This document shows positions 25,641-34,912 of a stretch of DNA of 64,000 nucleotides, piece by piece (positions within the stretch are counted from its first letter, which is position 1; the number at the start of each line of letters is the position of its first letter). The translations under genes and the position numbers were made by a program. The DNA comes from Planctomycetota bacterium (lineage in GTDB: Bacteria; Planctomycetota; PLA2; JAEUHO01): NCBI GenBank assembly GCA_029259775.1, contig JAJDEN010000015.1, positions 186,001-250,000 of the forward strand, read 5' to 3'. A model generated the notes under the pieces. The model searched no databases. It had not been told where the DNA came from and saw nothing but the letters and a program-made list of their open reading frames with translations.

Positions 25641-27176
25641 CTAGCGCTTGGTGTCCTTCGGCATGTGGAAGCGCCCTTCGACGAGCACCAGGTGACGCGC
25701 GTAGAGACGCAGCCACAGAGCCAGGCGGCCCCGACGCAGCGGGTGGCGGTCGGTGCGGTCGGTCCGCTCGTTGGGCAGCAGCCCACGCAGGGCCTCGAAG
25801 GCACGCTGGCGCACCTTGGCGTCGGGATGCCGCATGCCATGGACAAGCGGCAGCAGCGAGCCGGCCCCCGCCTGCCGGCAGCGTCGGGGCAGCTCGCCGA
25901 CGGCGAGTGCCTCCTGCAACCAGTCGAGCACCGTCCCGGGCGGTAGGGGACGCGGCCCCTTCTTGGCCGGATCCTGCTTGCTGCTCGGGTCCGGGTTGGC
26001 GGGCGGCTCGGCGTTCGGCGCCGGCGTGATGGGGGCCCCGCCTGCGCCGGGCACCGTAGGTTGGGCACTCGGCGTGAAGGCACGCGGCGGATCTGCCGCC
26101 CGGGTGAGGAACAGCAGGGCGAAGCACGTGGCGTAGAGAGGCATCTCCTGGCGCCAGCTGCCGTCCTTCTTCTGGGTGTCCAGCAAGCGGCGCGCGCCCT
26201 CGGCGTACCAGTCGCGCGTCCCCAGTTTCTCCTGGCCGCTGAGCACCATCGCGCGCTCGAGCGTCCAGAGGTAGTAGTGCATCCAGCCACGTCCGGTCTT
26301 GCGCTGCTTCTGGTTCTTGCGATCGACCGACGGGCCGTGGTTCTTCGTGACCGAGAACACGTCCGCCAGGAACTGGACGGCCTTCTTCTGCGCTGCGGCT
26401 TCCTTGGACCCATCAGAGTACTGGTTCACGTCCTGCGGTCGCTCGTGCGGGCCGAGGGCCCGCCAGATCGCGATGCAGGCGATGCCCGCGGCCGTCATGG
26501 ACCCCGTGGCCGCCGACTTGGGCGAGCCGCCGGACGCGTAGCCGAAACCGCCCTTGGTCCCTTGGGCGCTCATCCACCAGCGCAGGGCCTGGGCGGCCGT
26601 CTGCGCCTGCAGCTTCAAGCCCTCCCCGTAGGCCTGGCCGAGGGCGAGGGTGGCGAACTGCGTGTTGCTGTTGTCGCCCTTGTCGGGGGAGCCCTTGGCG
26701 TCGTACCACCACTGGCCGTTGCGCGACTGGGTCTTGCACAGCAGCGTGGTGAGGTTCTGCATGCGCCCGCGATCTTCCGGACGCCCCCGGGCGCGCAGCA
26801 GCATGAGGAGGAGCGACGCTTCGTAGGTGCGGGTGTCGGTCACGCGGCGTGTCGAGCGGCCGGCGCCATTCTTGTCGAGGAACTTGAGTGCACGCGCGAG
26901 CCGCTTGCTCTCCTTCGTGCCCTGGCCCTCGGCGACGCCGCCGTGCAGCAGCGTGTAGACCGCCAGGGCAGTCTTGCCCACGGCATGCTTGCCTGATCCC
27001 CAGGTGCCCGTGGGCTTTTGCTCCTCCAGGACGAACCCGACCCCGCGCTCGATCGCCTTGTCGATCTCGGACGGCGAGGGCAGCTTGACGTCTTCTCCTC
27101 GCGCCGCCGGCAGTCCTGCCAGGAGAAGCAAGGGAGCCGCCATGGCGGCGAGGAGGAGGGCGGCAGGGGAGCGCAT
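25641..27176 (-). CDS. secreted prenyltransferase-like toroid protein
   Basis: 511 residues from the ATG at 27176. The signal peptide is MRSPAALLLAAMAAPLLLLAG. Residues ~40-370 are the alpha-toroid repeat (IERGVGFVLEEQKPTGTWGSG, QSRNGQWWYD, DTQKKDGSWRQEM), comparable to the toroid at 23509 but without its N-terminal strand domain. A Pro/Ala-rich linker follows, then a short HEAT-like C-terminus (DAKVRQRAFEALRGLLPNE). No catalytic acids are apparent. It is convergent with the methyltransferase and divergent from the 991-residue TPR-peptidase (127-nt gap). Confidence 0.75.
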   Translation of the reverse strand: MRSPAALLLAAMAAPLLLLAGLPAARGEDVKLPSPSEIDKAIERGVGFVLEEQKPTGTWGSGKHAVGKTALAVYTLLHGGVAEGQGTKESKRLARALKFLDKNGAGRSTRRVTDTRTYEASLLLMLLRARGRPEDRGRMQNLTTLLCKTQSRNGQWWYDAKGSPDKGDNSNTQFATLALGQAYGEGLKLQAQTAAQALRWWMSAQGTKGGFGYASGGSPKSAATGSMTAAGIACIAIWRALGPHERPQDVNQYSDGSKEAAAQKKAVQFLADVFSVTKNHGPSVDRKNQKQRKTGRGWMHYYLWTLERAMVLSGQEKLGTRDWYAEGARRLLDTQKKDGSWRQEMPLYATCFALLFLTRAADPPRAFTPSAQPTVPGAGGAPITPAPNAEPPANPDPSSKQDPAKKGPRPLPPGTVLDWLQEALAVGELPRRCRQAGAGSLLPLVHGMRHPDAKVRQRAFEALRGLLPNERTDRTDRHPLRRGRLALWLRLYARHLVLVEGRFHMPKDTKR

Positions 27177-27303
27177 ACCTGAGCATACGAACGTTCGCCG
27201 GTGCCCGCAGAACGGGACGATCGGCTCCGCTCTCCGGAGGGTTCCAAGCAGGGGTAGAATCGGCGCGGCCTGCCGGACACGGACCCTCCTCCTGGAACGC
27301 CCC

Positions 27304-30279
27304 ATGACTCGACTCAGCCTGCTTGCGCTCCTGCTACTTCTCGGCGCGGTCCTCCTGGCCCCGAGCGCGCCGCTCAGGGGCGTCTTCGCCCGGGACGAGC
27401 CCCTCACGGAGGAGGAGGAAGAGCGCCTGGAGGCCATCGATCGTCACAGCCAGAAGGGCTGGAAGGCCTTCCGCACAGGCAACCACGAGGAAGTCCTGGC
27501 GCGTATGAAACGCCTGGCCAAGTACGACCCGAAGAATCCGCTGCCCCTGTACCTGACAGGCCGGGTGCAGGAGCGCACCGGCGCGTACCAGAAGGCCTTC
27601 GACACCGCGACGGCGGCCGCCGTGGCTCACCCGGACGACCGCCGCGTGCAGGCGCTGCGCTTCAAGACGATGTTCGCTCTCGGGCGCCACGAAGCCGCGG
27701 AGACGGCGGCGCGTGCGGGCCTGCAGGAGCGCCCCAACGACCTCGTCACCCGGACAGCGCTCGCCATCAGCTTGGAGGAGCGCGGCCGCCGCAAGGAGGC
27801 GCTCGCCGAGTACGACAAGGTCGTGGCGCACTACAACGGCAACGACGTTCAAGACGCGGAGTGGCGCTGGGTGGCGCACGCCGCGGTGCGCGCCACCTGG
27901 CTTTCGCCCAACATCGCGGACGACATGTTCCAGGAGGCGATCGGGCTGCTGGAGAAGTACCTGAAGAAGCAGCCCGAGGATCTCGACGCGAAACTCGCCC
28001 TGGCGGAGCTCTTCCGGTCGAACCGCGGCGCGAGCGGACAGGCCCGTGCCGGGTCGCTCTACACGCAGATCCTGAAGGAGAACACGGAGGTCGCGGAAGC
28101 CCGCGTCGGCCGAGCGCGGTCCGCGTTGATCTTCTATCAGCAGAGCGTGGCGCTGAAGGAACTCGACCGCGCCCTCGAGACCAACCCCCACCTGGTCTCG
28201 GCGTTGGCCGTCAAGGCGTCCATCCACATCGGCAACGGCGACTACGAGCGTGGCGGCAAGATGCTCGCGCGCGCCCTCCAGGTCGACCCGCGCAACAAGG
28301 AAGCGCTCTCCATCAAGGCGGCGCTCGCTTGGATCCGCGGCGACAAGCGTGCCTTCGAGAAGGTGCGGGATCAGGTGCTGGCCTACGACAAGACCTACGG
28401 GACGCTCTACGTGATCGCCGCCGAACTCGTGGGCGAGCGTCAGCGCCGCTACGACATCGCCGCCGAGCTTGCGCGGAAGGCCATCGAGATCGACCCCGAC
28501 GACCAGGTCGCCTACGTCACGTTGGGCGAGGCGCTCATGAATCGCGGCCAGACCGACGAGGCGCTCAAGCAGTTCAAGACCGCCGTCATCAAGTCCAAGA
28601 AGTGGCGTGACGTGCGCCGCGACAACTGGGTGGAAGTGATCGGGAAGTGGATGCCCAAGTGGAAGACCATCGAGACGGAGCACTTCCGGATACGGCTGCC
28701 GCTCGATGAGTTCCACGTCATGCAGCACTACCTGCCCAAGCTGCTCGAGGAGTCCTACGAGACGCTGACGAAGAAGTACGGCTTCGTCGTCGAGTCGCCG
28801 ACCTACGCAGACTCGTTCCATCGCTCCGACGACTTCTCGGTGCGCAGCGTAGGCTCGCCGGGTCTGCCGGCGCTCGGGGTCTGCTTCGGCAACACGATCA
28901 CACTGCTCGGTCCCACGGCCAAGCCGATGGGGCAGTTCTCGTGGTCCCGTACGGCGTGGCACGAGTTTGCGCACGTCATGACGCTCCAGCTGAGCAAGGG
29001 GCAGGTGCCGCGCTGGCTGACCGAGGGCCTGTCCGTCTTCGAGGAAAAGCAGCGCCGCGATCGCTGGGGCCGCGACATGGAGCGTCAGCTCTACGATCGC
29101 TGGCGCAACGGCAGCCTGCTCAAGATGTCGCTGATCAACCAGGCCTTCCGCGGCCCGGACATCATGTTCGCCTACTACCAAGGCGGTCTCATCTCCGAGC
29201 ACCTCATGGAGGCTCGCGGGTTCGAGGTGATCCCCAAGATGCTGCGCGCATTCGCGAAGGACATGAGCACGGCTCAGGTCTTCAAGGATGTCCTGGGCCT
29301 CGAACTCGCCGCCTACGACGCCCAGTTCGCCGCGTACGTCGGCAAGATCGTGGGCGACTACAAGATGGTCCCGCGCTGGAACAAGGCCAGCATGGAGGCC
29401 TTCCAGAAGCGCGTCGAGAAGGACCCCAAAGACGCCGAGGCCTGGGTGCGTCTTGCGTGGGGCCACCTCCAGCGCCGCCGCGAGATCGACGCCGGCACCG
29501 CGCTGGCCAAGGCACGCGCCCTCGCACCGGAGCATCCCGAGGTCATCCTGCTCGAAGGCCGCCTCGCCATGGCCAGCCGGCGGACCGACCTTGCGATCAA
29601 GCACTTCGACCGCTTTCTGGCGGCCGGGCACGACGATCTCGCGGTGCGTCTCCTGATGGCGCAGCGCGTCCTGCAGAAGGGCTCGGACAGCGCAGAGGCC
29701 ATCCGTCATCTCGAGGCGGCCAAGGCCTGCTTCCCGCGCTACGTCGGCGGCGACAGCCCGTACCTCCAACTCGCCAAGCTCTACCGTGGCGGCGGCGAGA
29801 TGGAGAAGGCGATGAAGGAACTCGAGGGATTCGCCGCGATCGCCGCCGAGAGCTACAGCGTCCGGAAGGAATTGAAGACCTGGTACAAGGGCAAGAAGGA
29901 CCACAAGGCCATCGCTCGCGTTTGTGAAGAGATGGTGGATATCTCGCCCTACGGCGCGAACATCCGCGGCCGTCAGGCGCGGCCGCCGGACATGGATCTA
30001 CACCGCGACTACGCGGCCGCCCTGACCGAACTGGGCATGATGGACGACGTGCTGCGCGAGCTGAAGGTGCAGGTCGCTGTGGGGCGTCTGATTCCCGAAG
30101 CGGCGAAGGTCGAGGCCGGCGTGGTCAAGGACCACGTCGCGCTCGGCAACGCCTTTCTCGACCGCAGCAACGCCACCGAGGCCTTGGCCCAGGCAATCGC
30201 CGCCCTCCGCATTTCCCCGCGAGATGCAAGTGCCCTTATGCTGAAGCGCAGGGCACAGGAGGCGGGCGGCGGACGGTGA
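27304..30279 (+). CDS. exported TPR protein with a gluzincin-type metallopeptidase domain
   Basis: 991 residues with a hydrophobic signal segment (LSLLALLLLLGAVLLAPS). TPR repeats fill ~50-440 (for example ALEINP-like helices ALETNPHLVSALAVKASIHIGNGDY) and ~700-960. The middle domain has WHEFAHVMTL (His553, Glu554, His557) and, 17 residues on, WLTEGLSVFEE (Glu574), the HExxH...E arrangement of the peptidase MA clan, close to other planctomycete TPR-peptidases. TPRs likely recruit substrates in the periplasm. Its stop overlaps the GTG of the DnaA-family gene by 4 nt, an odd partner for an exported protein. Confidence 0.82.
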   Translation: MTRLSLLALLLLLGAVLLAPSAPLRGVFARDEPLTEEEEERLEAIDRHSQKGWKAFRTGNHEEVLARMKRLAKYDPKNPLPLYLTGRVQERTGAYQKAFDTATAAAVAHPDDRRVQALRFKTMFALGRHEAAETAARAGLQERPNDLVTRTALAISLEERGRRKEALAEYDKVVAHYNGNDVQDAEWRWVAHAAVRATWLSPNIADDMFQEAIGLLEKYLKKQPEDLDAKLALAELFRSNRGASGQARAGSLYTQILKENTEVAEARVGRARSALIFYQQSVALKELDRALETNPHLVSALAVKASIHIGNGDYERGGKMLARALQVDPRNKEALSIKAALAWIRGDKRAFEKVRDQVLAYDKTYGTLYVIAAELVGERQRRYDIAAELARKAIEIDPDDQVAYVTLGEALMNRGQTDEALKQFKTAVIKSKKWRDVRRDNWVEVIGKWMPKWKTIETEHFRIRLPLDEFHVMQHYLPKLLEESYETLTKKYGFVVESPTYADSFHRSDDFSVRSVGSPGLPALGVCFGNTITLLGPTAKPMGQFSWSRTAWHEFAHVMTLQLSKGQVPRWLTEGLSVFEEKQRRDRWGRDMERQLYDRWRNGSLLKMSLINQAFRGPDIMFAYYQGGLISEHLMEARGFEVIPKMLRAFAKDMSTAQVFKDVLGLELAAYDAQFAAYVGKIVGDYKMVPRWNKASMEAFQKRVEKDPKDAEAWVRLAWGHLQRRREIDAGTALAKARALAPEHPEVILLEGRLAMASRRTDLAIKHFDRFLAAGHDDLAVRLLMAQRVLQKGSDSAEAIRHLEAAKACFPRYVGGDSPYLQLAKLYRGGGEMEKAMKELEGFAAIAAESYSVRKELKTWYKGKKDHKAIARVCEEMVDISPYGANIRGRQARPPDMDLHRDYAAALTELGMMDDVLRELKVQVAVGRLIPEAAKVEAGVVKDHVALGNAFLDRSNATEALAQAIAALRISPRDASALMLKRRAQEAGGGR

Positions 30280-31610
30280 ATCGGGTCTATCGCGACATCA
30301 ATGACGGACTGCGTGAGGAACTGCTGCAGGCCCTGGGCCGGCACCGGTTCCGCTTGTGGTTCCGCGACACCACCGTCGTCGACGTGGGGGAGCGCGGCCT
30401 GACGCTGGCCGTACCCACGGACGTCCACCGGACGTGGTTGCAATTCACCTACGGCGACGTGCTCCAGGAGGCGTGCGAGCAGGTGCTCGGCGAAGGCGTG
30501 ACGGTCACGCTGCGCGTCTCGGCCGAGCAGGAAGCGCGCCGTGTGTTGCGCGAGCAGCTCCCGCACCGTCCGGATGGCTGGGAGGAGTTGCTCAAGCGTC
30601 GCGCCGCGCCCGAGAGCCTCGAGACCTTCGTGGCCGCCGGCACGAGCAGCCGCTTCCCCTTGATGGTGCTGCGGCAGCTCCGCGACGGCGGGGCCGTCCG
30701 CGGAGCGACGACCTTCTTCCTGCATGGTGCCTGCGGTGCGGGCAAGACGCACCTGCTGCGGGGCCTCTACGCGGACATCATCCGGCGCCGACCGGGGGAT
30801 GCCATCTACATGACGGCGCGCCGGTTCACGCAGCGCTACGTCACGGCCGTCCGGGCCAAGGAGGTCGACGCCCTGCGCGCCTTCGAACTCGATCTCACGA
30901 GCCGCCGCCTGATCCTCATCGACAACGTGGATGAGCTTGCCTCCCGCGAAGCAACCCAGGCCGCGCTCGTGCGTCTGCAAGAGCGCTGCTGTGGCAGCGA
31001 CACACGCTTGGTCCTCGCCGGACGCAGCCACCCGGGCGAGGTCGCAGGCTTCTCGCAGCGTCTACGCTCGCGCCTGCTCGGCGGCATCGTCCTCGGCGTC
31101 GCCCTGCCGAACCGCGAGCGCCTGGGCGACATCCTGGTCGACCGCGCGGCCCGGGTCGGGGCCAAGCTCGATGAGACCGTGCGCGAGGCGATCCTCGATC
31201 GCACGTCGTCCGTCCGCGGGGCCGTGGCGATCCTCGATCGCTGGGCCGCCGCAGCCGTGGAGGTCGGCCGCCCCTTGGGCGTCGCGTGGCTCGAGGAGTT
31301 GGCACCGAGCGTGGCAGCCACCGCCCGCGAGGAGGTCATCCGGCGCGCGAAGGACGTCGTGGCCGGGCACTTCGCGATCCACCGCGGTCTGCTCGACGAG
31401 CCGACCAAGGTGCGGAGCGCTCGTGAACCCCGGCGCGTGGCGATGTACCTCGTCTACCGTGCCTGTGCCCTGCCCCTGACCGAGCTCGGGGCAGCCTTCG
31501 GCCTGCGCAGCCACAGCAGCGTGAGCCGGGCCATTCGCGAGATGCGCGAGCAGCGCACGCGGGACGCCGGTATGGAGCAGTTGGTGGATGGCCTGCTGGC
31601 CAAGATGTAG
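30276..31610 (+). CDS. DnaA-family replication initiator (divergent)
   Basis: 444 residues with a GTG start. Domain I is at ~5-80 (LLQALGRHRFRLWFRD), the AAA+ domain at ~110-330 with Walker A GACGAGKT (151-158), Walker B-like LILIDNVDEL (normally LLIDDI) and a sensor/arginine region RLRSRLLGG. Domain IV has RRVAMYLVYRACALPLTELGAAFG and RSHSSVSRA (411-419) in place of the DnaA signature DHTTVLHA, so the box-contacting Asp-His-Thr-Thr is partly changed. I see no dnaN next to it and no consensus TTATCCACA boxes nearby. It could be the chromosomal DnaA or a second copy. tmk and holB follow, so the block is replication-linked. Confidence 0.8.
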   Translation: MNRVYRDINDGLREELLQALGRHRFRLWFRDTTVVDVGERGLTLAVPTDVHRTWLQFTYGDVLQEACEQVLGEGVTVTLRVSAEQEARRVLREQLPHRPDGWEELLKRRAAPESLETFVAAGTSSRFPLMVLRQLRDGGAVRGATTFFLHGACGAGKTHLLRGLYADIIRRRPGDAIYMTARRFTQRYVTAVRAKEVDALRAFELDLTSRRLILIDNVDELASREATQAALVRLQERCCGSDTRLVLAGRSHPGEVAGFSQRLRSRLLGGIVLGVALPNRERLGDILVDRAARVGAKLDETVREAILDRTSSVRGAVAILDRWAAAAVEVGRPLGVAWLEELAPSVAATAREEVIRRAKDVVAGHFAIHRGLLDEPTKVRSAREPRRVAMYLVYRACALPLTELGAAFGLRSHSSVSRAIREMREQRTRDAGMEQLVDGLLAKM

Positions 31611-31675
31611 GCAGGTTCCCTTCGGGGTCGGCACCCTTCGCGGCCAGGTCACCCGCCCCGCCTATCCTCAAGCCC

Positions 31676-32308
31676 ATGCCTCCCTCCGGTCTCTTCTTCG
31701 TCCTGGACGGTCTCGATGGCTGCGGCAAGAGCACGCAGGCCGGGCGCCTGGTGCGCCGCTTCGAAGCCCTCGGGCGGACCGTCGTACACACACGGGAGCC
31801 GGGCGGCAGCACGTTGGGCGAACGCGTGCGAGCCCTCCTGCTCGACAAGGAACTCGGCGAGGTCGCCCCGATGGCCGAGGTTTTCCTCTACCAGGCTTCC
31901 CGCGCCCAACTCGTCGAGGAGGTCATCCGACCCGCGCTGGCGCGCGGTGAGGTGATCGTCTGCGAACGCTGGCACTACGCCACGTCGGCCTACCAGGGCG
32001 CCTACGAGGGGGTCGGACGCCGGGCCGGCGACGAGGCCGTGCGCGCCAGCTCCGCGCTCGCCACCGGGGGGACGGAGCCCGATCGAGCCATCCTGCTGGA
32101 CATGCCTCCCGAGGCTTCCGATGAGCGGGTCGGCCACGATCGCGATCGCCTGGAGTCGCGCGGCGACGACTACCGAGCCCGCGTGGGGGAGCGCTTCCGG
32201 GCGATTTTCCGCGAGGTCCCTGACCAGCGCCGCATCGTGGACGGGCGCGGCAGCATCGACGAGGTCGGCGATCGCGTCTGGGAGGCCGTGCGTGACCTCG
32301 CAACGTGA
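31676..32308 (+). CDS. tmk: thymidylate kinase
   Basis: 210 residues. It phosphorylates dTMP. The P-loop LDGLDGCGKSTQ (~10-20), TREPGGSTLGERVRALLL (dTMP-binding DR motif variant) and ERWHYATSAYQGAY are as expected; the later lid carries RVGHDRDRLESRGDDYRARV. The usual DRY is replaced by ERW. It is 66 nt after the DnaA-family gene and overlaps the next gene, holB, by 17 nt, a conserved pairing in many bacteria. Confidence 0.93.
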   Translation: MPPSGLFFVLDGLDGCGKSTQAGRLVRRFEALGRTVVHTREPGGSTLGERVRALLLDKELGEVAPMAEVFLYQASRAQLVEEVIRPALARGEVIVCERWHYATSAYQGAYEGVGRRAGDEAVRASSALATGGTEPDRAILLDMPPEASDERVGHDRDRLESRGDDYRARVGERFRAIFREVPDQRRIVDGRGSIDEVGDRVWEAVRDLAT

Positions 32309-33344
32309 CACACGTGACAGCGGCACGCTGGACGGCGGCACGCTTGACGGCGGCAACCTGACCACGCATCCGCTCGAGCGCTTCGGTGCGTGCGGCAGCC
32401 TCCTCCTGCGCACGCTCGCGAGCGAGCGCCTGTCCCCCTCCTACCTGTTCGAGGGCACGGATGGCGATGCCTTGCACGAAGCGGCACGTGCCTTCGCCGC
32501 AGGCATCCTGGCTGCCTCGCCGCCCGGCGTCGCCGACGAGCGGACGATGAAGCTCGCGTTGACCGGCTCGCATCCCGATCTGCACGAGCTTTCCCAGGAC
32601 AAGGCGACGGTCATCTCGGTGGCCGCGCTGACACCGGTCCTCGAGCGCGCGCACTCCACCCCGTTGGAGTCGGAACACCAGGTGTTCGTGATCGACCCCG
32701 CTGAAGCGATGGAGGCCGAAGGCATTGCGCGCTACCTCAAGTCGCTGGAAGAACCCCCGGCCGGCACGGTGTTCATCCTGGTGACGACGCGCGCCGAGCG
32801 CTTGCCCGACACGGTGCTGAGTCGTTGTCGCCGTGTGCGCTTCCCACCTCTGTCGGCGGACGTCATCGCCGGGCGTCTGGAGGAGGACGGTGTCGGCGCC
32901 GAGGTCGCGGCCGACGCGGCGCTCGCGTGCGGGGGCTCGCTTGCGCGCGCACGCCGGATGGCCGAGCATGACATCGTGCTCGCTGCGCAAGCGGTGGTGG
33001 ATGCAGGCACCAACCCCATGCCGGAGGTGGCGGCAACCGCGGCCCGCATCCTCGCGCAACTGCAGCAAGGCGGCGCGGATCTCGCCGCGGACGATCCGCG
33101 TGAGGCCGACACGAAGCGCCAGTGGCTACGCGTGTTGCTGCGCGATGTCCTGCGTGTCCTCTGCGTGTCGGCGCGCGAACGCGCGGCCGGTCGTTCCGGC
33201 GGGCCGCTGCCTGCCTGCGACCCGGAACGCGCCCTGGATCTCATCGCCGGCTGGGGCGAGCTCGAGGCCGCGGTGGCCTCCAACGTCACCCCGGCCGCGG
33301 TCCTGATCGAGGCCATCGCCCTCCTGAGGCGCGGCGTTCGGTAG
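32292..33344 (+). CDS. holB: DNA polymerase III delta-prime subunit
   Basis: 350 residues from a GTG at 32292 inside tmk. It is the clamp-loader delta-prime relative: SYLFEGTDGDALHEAARAFAAGI is the degenerate P-loop, followed by VFVIDPAEAMEAEGIARYLKSLEEPP and the SRC motif LSRCRRVRF. The Cys4 zinc module seen in many delta-prime and gamma subunits is not visible. The first ~25 residues include three five-residue repeats (DSGTL, DGGTL, DGGNL) of low complexity, so the true start may be later, but no ATG/GTG follows in frame before the conserved part. Confidence 0.85.
   Translation: MTSQRDTRDSGTLDGGTLDGGNLTTHPLERFGACGSLLLRTLASERLSPSYLFEGTDGDALHEAARAFAAGILAASPPGVADERTMKLALTGSHPDLHELSQDKATVISVAALTPVLERAHSTPLESEHQVFVIDPAEAMEAEGIARYLKSLEEPPAGTVFILVTTRAERLPDTVLSRCRRVRFPPLSADVIAGRLEEDGVGAEVAADAALACGGSLARARRMAEHDIVLAAQAVVDAGTNPMPEVAATAARILAQLQQGGADLAADDPREADTKRQWLRVLLRDVLRVLCVSARERAAGRSGGPLPACDPERALDLIAGWGELEAAVASNVTPAAVLIEAIALLRRGVR
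32316..32360 (+). repeat. three 15-bp tandem repeats at the tmk/holB junction
   Basis: GACAGCGGCACGCTG, GACGGCGGCACGCTT and GACGGCGGCAACCTG stand in tandem (32316-32360) in the N-terminal codons of holB, just beyond the tmk stop. They translate to DSGTL-DGGTL-DGGNL. Confidence 0.8.
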
Positions 33345-33591
33345 CTGTTTCTAGCCGCCGCCATTCATGTATTCGGCTCCATGTCGCGCTGCGGGCGGGG
33401 GGCCGCGGCGGTCGATAGAACGTGAGCCGAACAGGCGTGCACGCGCGCTTGCATCAGGACATTTTGGTTTTTGGGGCAGGATCCCTGGCGGTAGGGTTGG
33501 CGCCCCGCAGGCCACGGAAATCGGCCTGCTGGGACGCTCGTTTCAGGTCGACAGTGGGTTTGGGAGGCGCAGCAGCGACGCGGGTCGCTTG

Positions 33592-33981
33592 ATGATCATG
33601 CTCGACAAAGACGCCATCATCCTCGACCTCACGCGGCGCGATTCGCGTTACCGCCCGGAGGCATACCACTTCGTCTTCGAGGCCCTCGACTACACGTTGA
33701 ACGTTCGCGGCGCGACGCGCCGTCACGTCAGCGGCCCCGAGATCATGGAAGGCGTGCGCCGCCTTGCGCTGGATCAGTTCGGCTTCATGGCGCGTCCTGT
33801 CTTCAGGCACTGGGGCGTCACGCGCACCGACGACTTCGGTGAGATCGTCTTCAACCTGATCGCCGCCGACCTGCTGCAGAAGACGGCCGACGATCGCAAG
33901 GAAGACTTCTGCGGGCTGTTCGAGTTCGAGCTGGCGTTCGACCGCGCCTTCGAAGAGACGCTCGAGTCCGTCGAAATCTAG
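33592..33981 (+). CDS. Minf_1886-type conserved protein
   Basis: 129 residues from the ATG at 33592 (another ATG at 33598). MLDKDAIILDLTRRDSRYRPEAYHFVFEALDYT, RHVSGPEIMEGVRRLALDQFGFMARPVFRHWGV and DFGEIVFNLI are the hallmark sections of the short, cytoplasmic Minf_1886 family, widespread in Planctomycetes and Verrucomicrobia and of unknown function. The 247 nt between holB and this gene contain no other gene; a T-rich stretch (ATTTTGGTTTTTGG, ~33459) stands out against the GC-rich surroundings but I assign it no function. Confidence 0.82.
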   Translation: MIMLDKDAIILDLTRRDSRYRPEAYHFVFEALDYTLNVRGATRRHVSGPEIMEGVRRLALDQFGFMARPVFRHWGVTRTDDFGEIVFNLIAADLLQKTADDRKEDFCGLFEFELAFDRAFEETLESVEI

Positions 33982-33998
33982 CGCCGAAGAAGGCGGCC

Positions 33999-34131
33999 GT
34001 AGGGGCGGCCTGAGGCGCAGCCGGTTGGCCGCCCATTACGTTGGCCGCCCATTACGTTGGCCGCCCACGCAGCCTGCCGCCGGCGGGCAGCCAACCACGA
34101 GCGCTGTCGCGCTCGCTCAGGCTGCCCCTAC
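33999..34131. repeat. TAGGGGC-type element between convergent genes
   Basis: The ends are inverted: GTAGGGGCGGCCTGAG (33999-34014) against CTCAGGCTGCCCCTAC (34116-34131), with one mismatch. Inside, TTGGCCGCCCATTACG stands in tandem at 34025-34040 and 34041-34056, with a third partial copy. The right-hand TAG (read on the minus strand) is the stop codon of the gene for the PgeF-like enzyme. It lies between two convergent genes and probably serves as bidirectional terminator. Confidence 0.75.
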
Positions 34132-34877
34132 AGCCACCCTGCGACCAGCGCATGCCGGCCGGTGATGCCCTGGTCCTGACGGTGGCTGAAGAAGCGTGCA
34201 TCGTCGAACGTGCAAGCCCGGTGAACCTCGATGCGTGCCGCAGCCACACCGCCATCGATCAGCTGCGCTTGGATCGCCGCCTGCAAGTCCGCCTGGGCAT
34301 GACCCGGACGGCCGGCGAGGGCGACCGCAGCGTGCGCCGCGGCCGGCACCGCATTGCGCAGCTTCTGCGCCACGCCGTCCGATACCTCGTACCGGGCTGC
34401 CGAGATGCCCGGCCCCACGCCTGCGAGGATGCTCGCCGGCGTCGCGCCGTAGTCCTCGATGAGGCGCCGGAGAGCCTCCGGGACGATGCGCGCAGCGATG
34501 CCGCGCCAGCCGGCATGGGCGACGACGAGCACCCGCTGCGCGGGGGCGACGAGCAGCACACCGGGGCAGTCCGCGCCCAGCACGCCAATCAAGGGGCCGG
34601 GGGCCGAGGACAGAATCCCGTCGAATCTGTCGTCACGTGAGGGGCGGCCCTCAGCCAGGTCGAGGACCGCGGCACCGTGGACCTGATAGGGGGTGAGGAG
34701 GCGTTCGAAGCCGAGGGCGGCGCTGACGCGGCTGCGGTTGGCCGCGACGGCCTCCCCATCATCGGCCGTGCCATCTTCTGCCGTCGCCAGGCCCAGGTTG
34801 AGCGAAGCGTAGGCGCCGACGCTCACACCGCCCGCACGGGTCGTGATGCCGTGGGCCAGACCGGGAATCCCGGCCAT
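34128..34877 (-). CDS. pgeF: PgeF/YfiH-type purine nucleoside / polyphenol oxidase-fold protein
   Basis: 249 residues, a normal length. HGITTRAGGVSVGAYASLNLG is the family N-terminus; the zinc ligands His in TPYQVHGA, Cys in GADCPGVLL and His in AHAGWRG are present. Family members remove UDP-MurNAc errors in peptidoglycan precursors (PgeF) or act as purine nucleoside phosphorylases/adenosine deaminases (YfiH). It follows the S41 protease gene by 35 nt on the same strand. Its TAG stop is part of a repeat element. Confidence 0.88.
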   Translation of the reverse strand: MAGIPGLAHGITTRAGGVSVGAYASLNLGLATAEDGTADDGEAVAANRSRVSAALGFERLLTPYQVHGAAVLDLAEGRPSRDDRFDGILSSAPGPLIGVLGADCPGVLLVAPAQRVLVVAHAGWRGIAARIVPEALRRLIEDYGATPASILAGVGPGISAARYEVSDGVAQKLRNAVPAAAHAAVALAGRPGHAQADLQAAIQAQLIDGGVAAARIEVHRACTFDDARFFSHRQDQGITGRHALVAGWL

Positions 34878-34912
34878 GGTGGCGAACCGCTCGAAGGGGA
34901 CCGGGGACGCTG

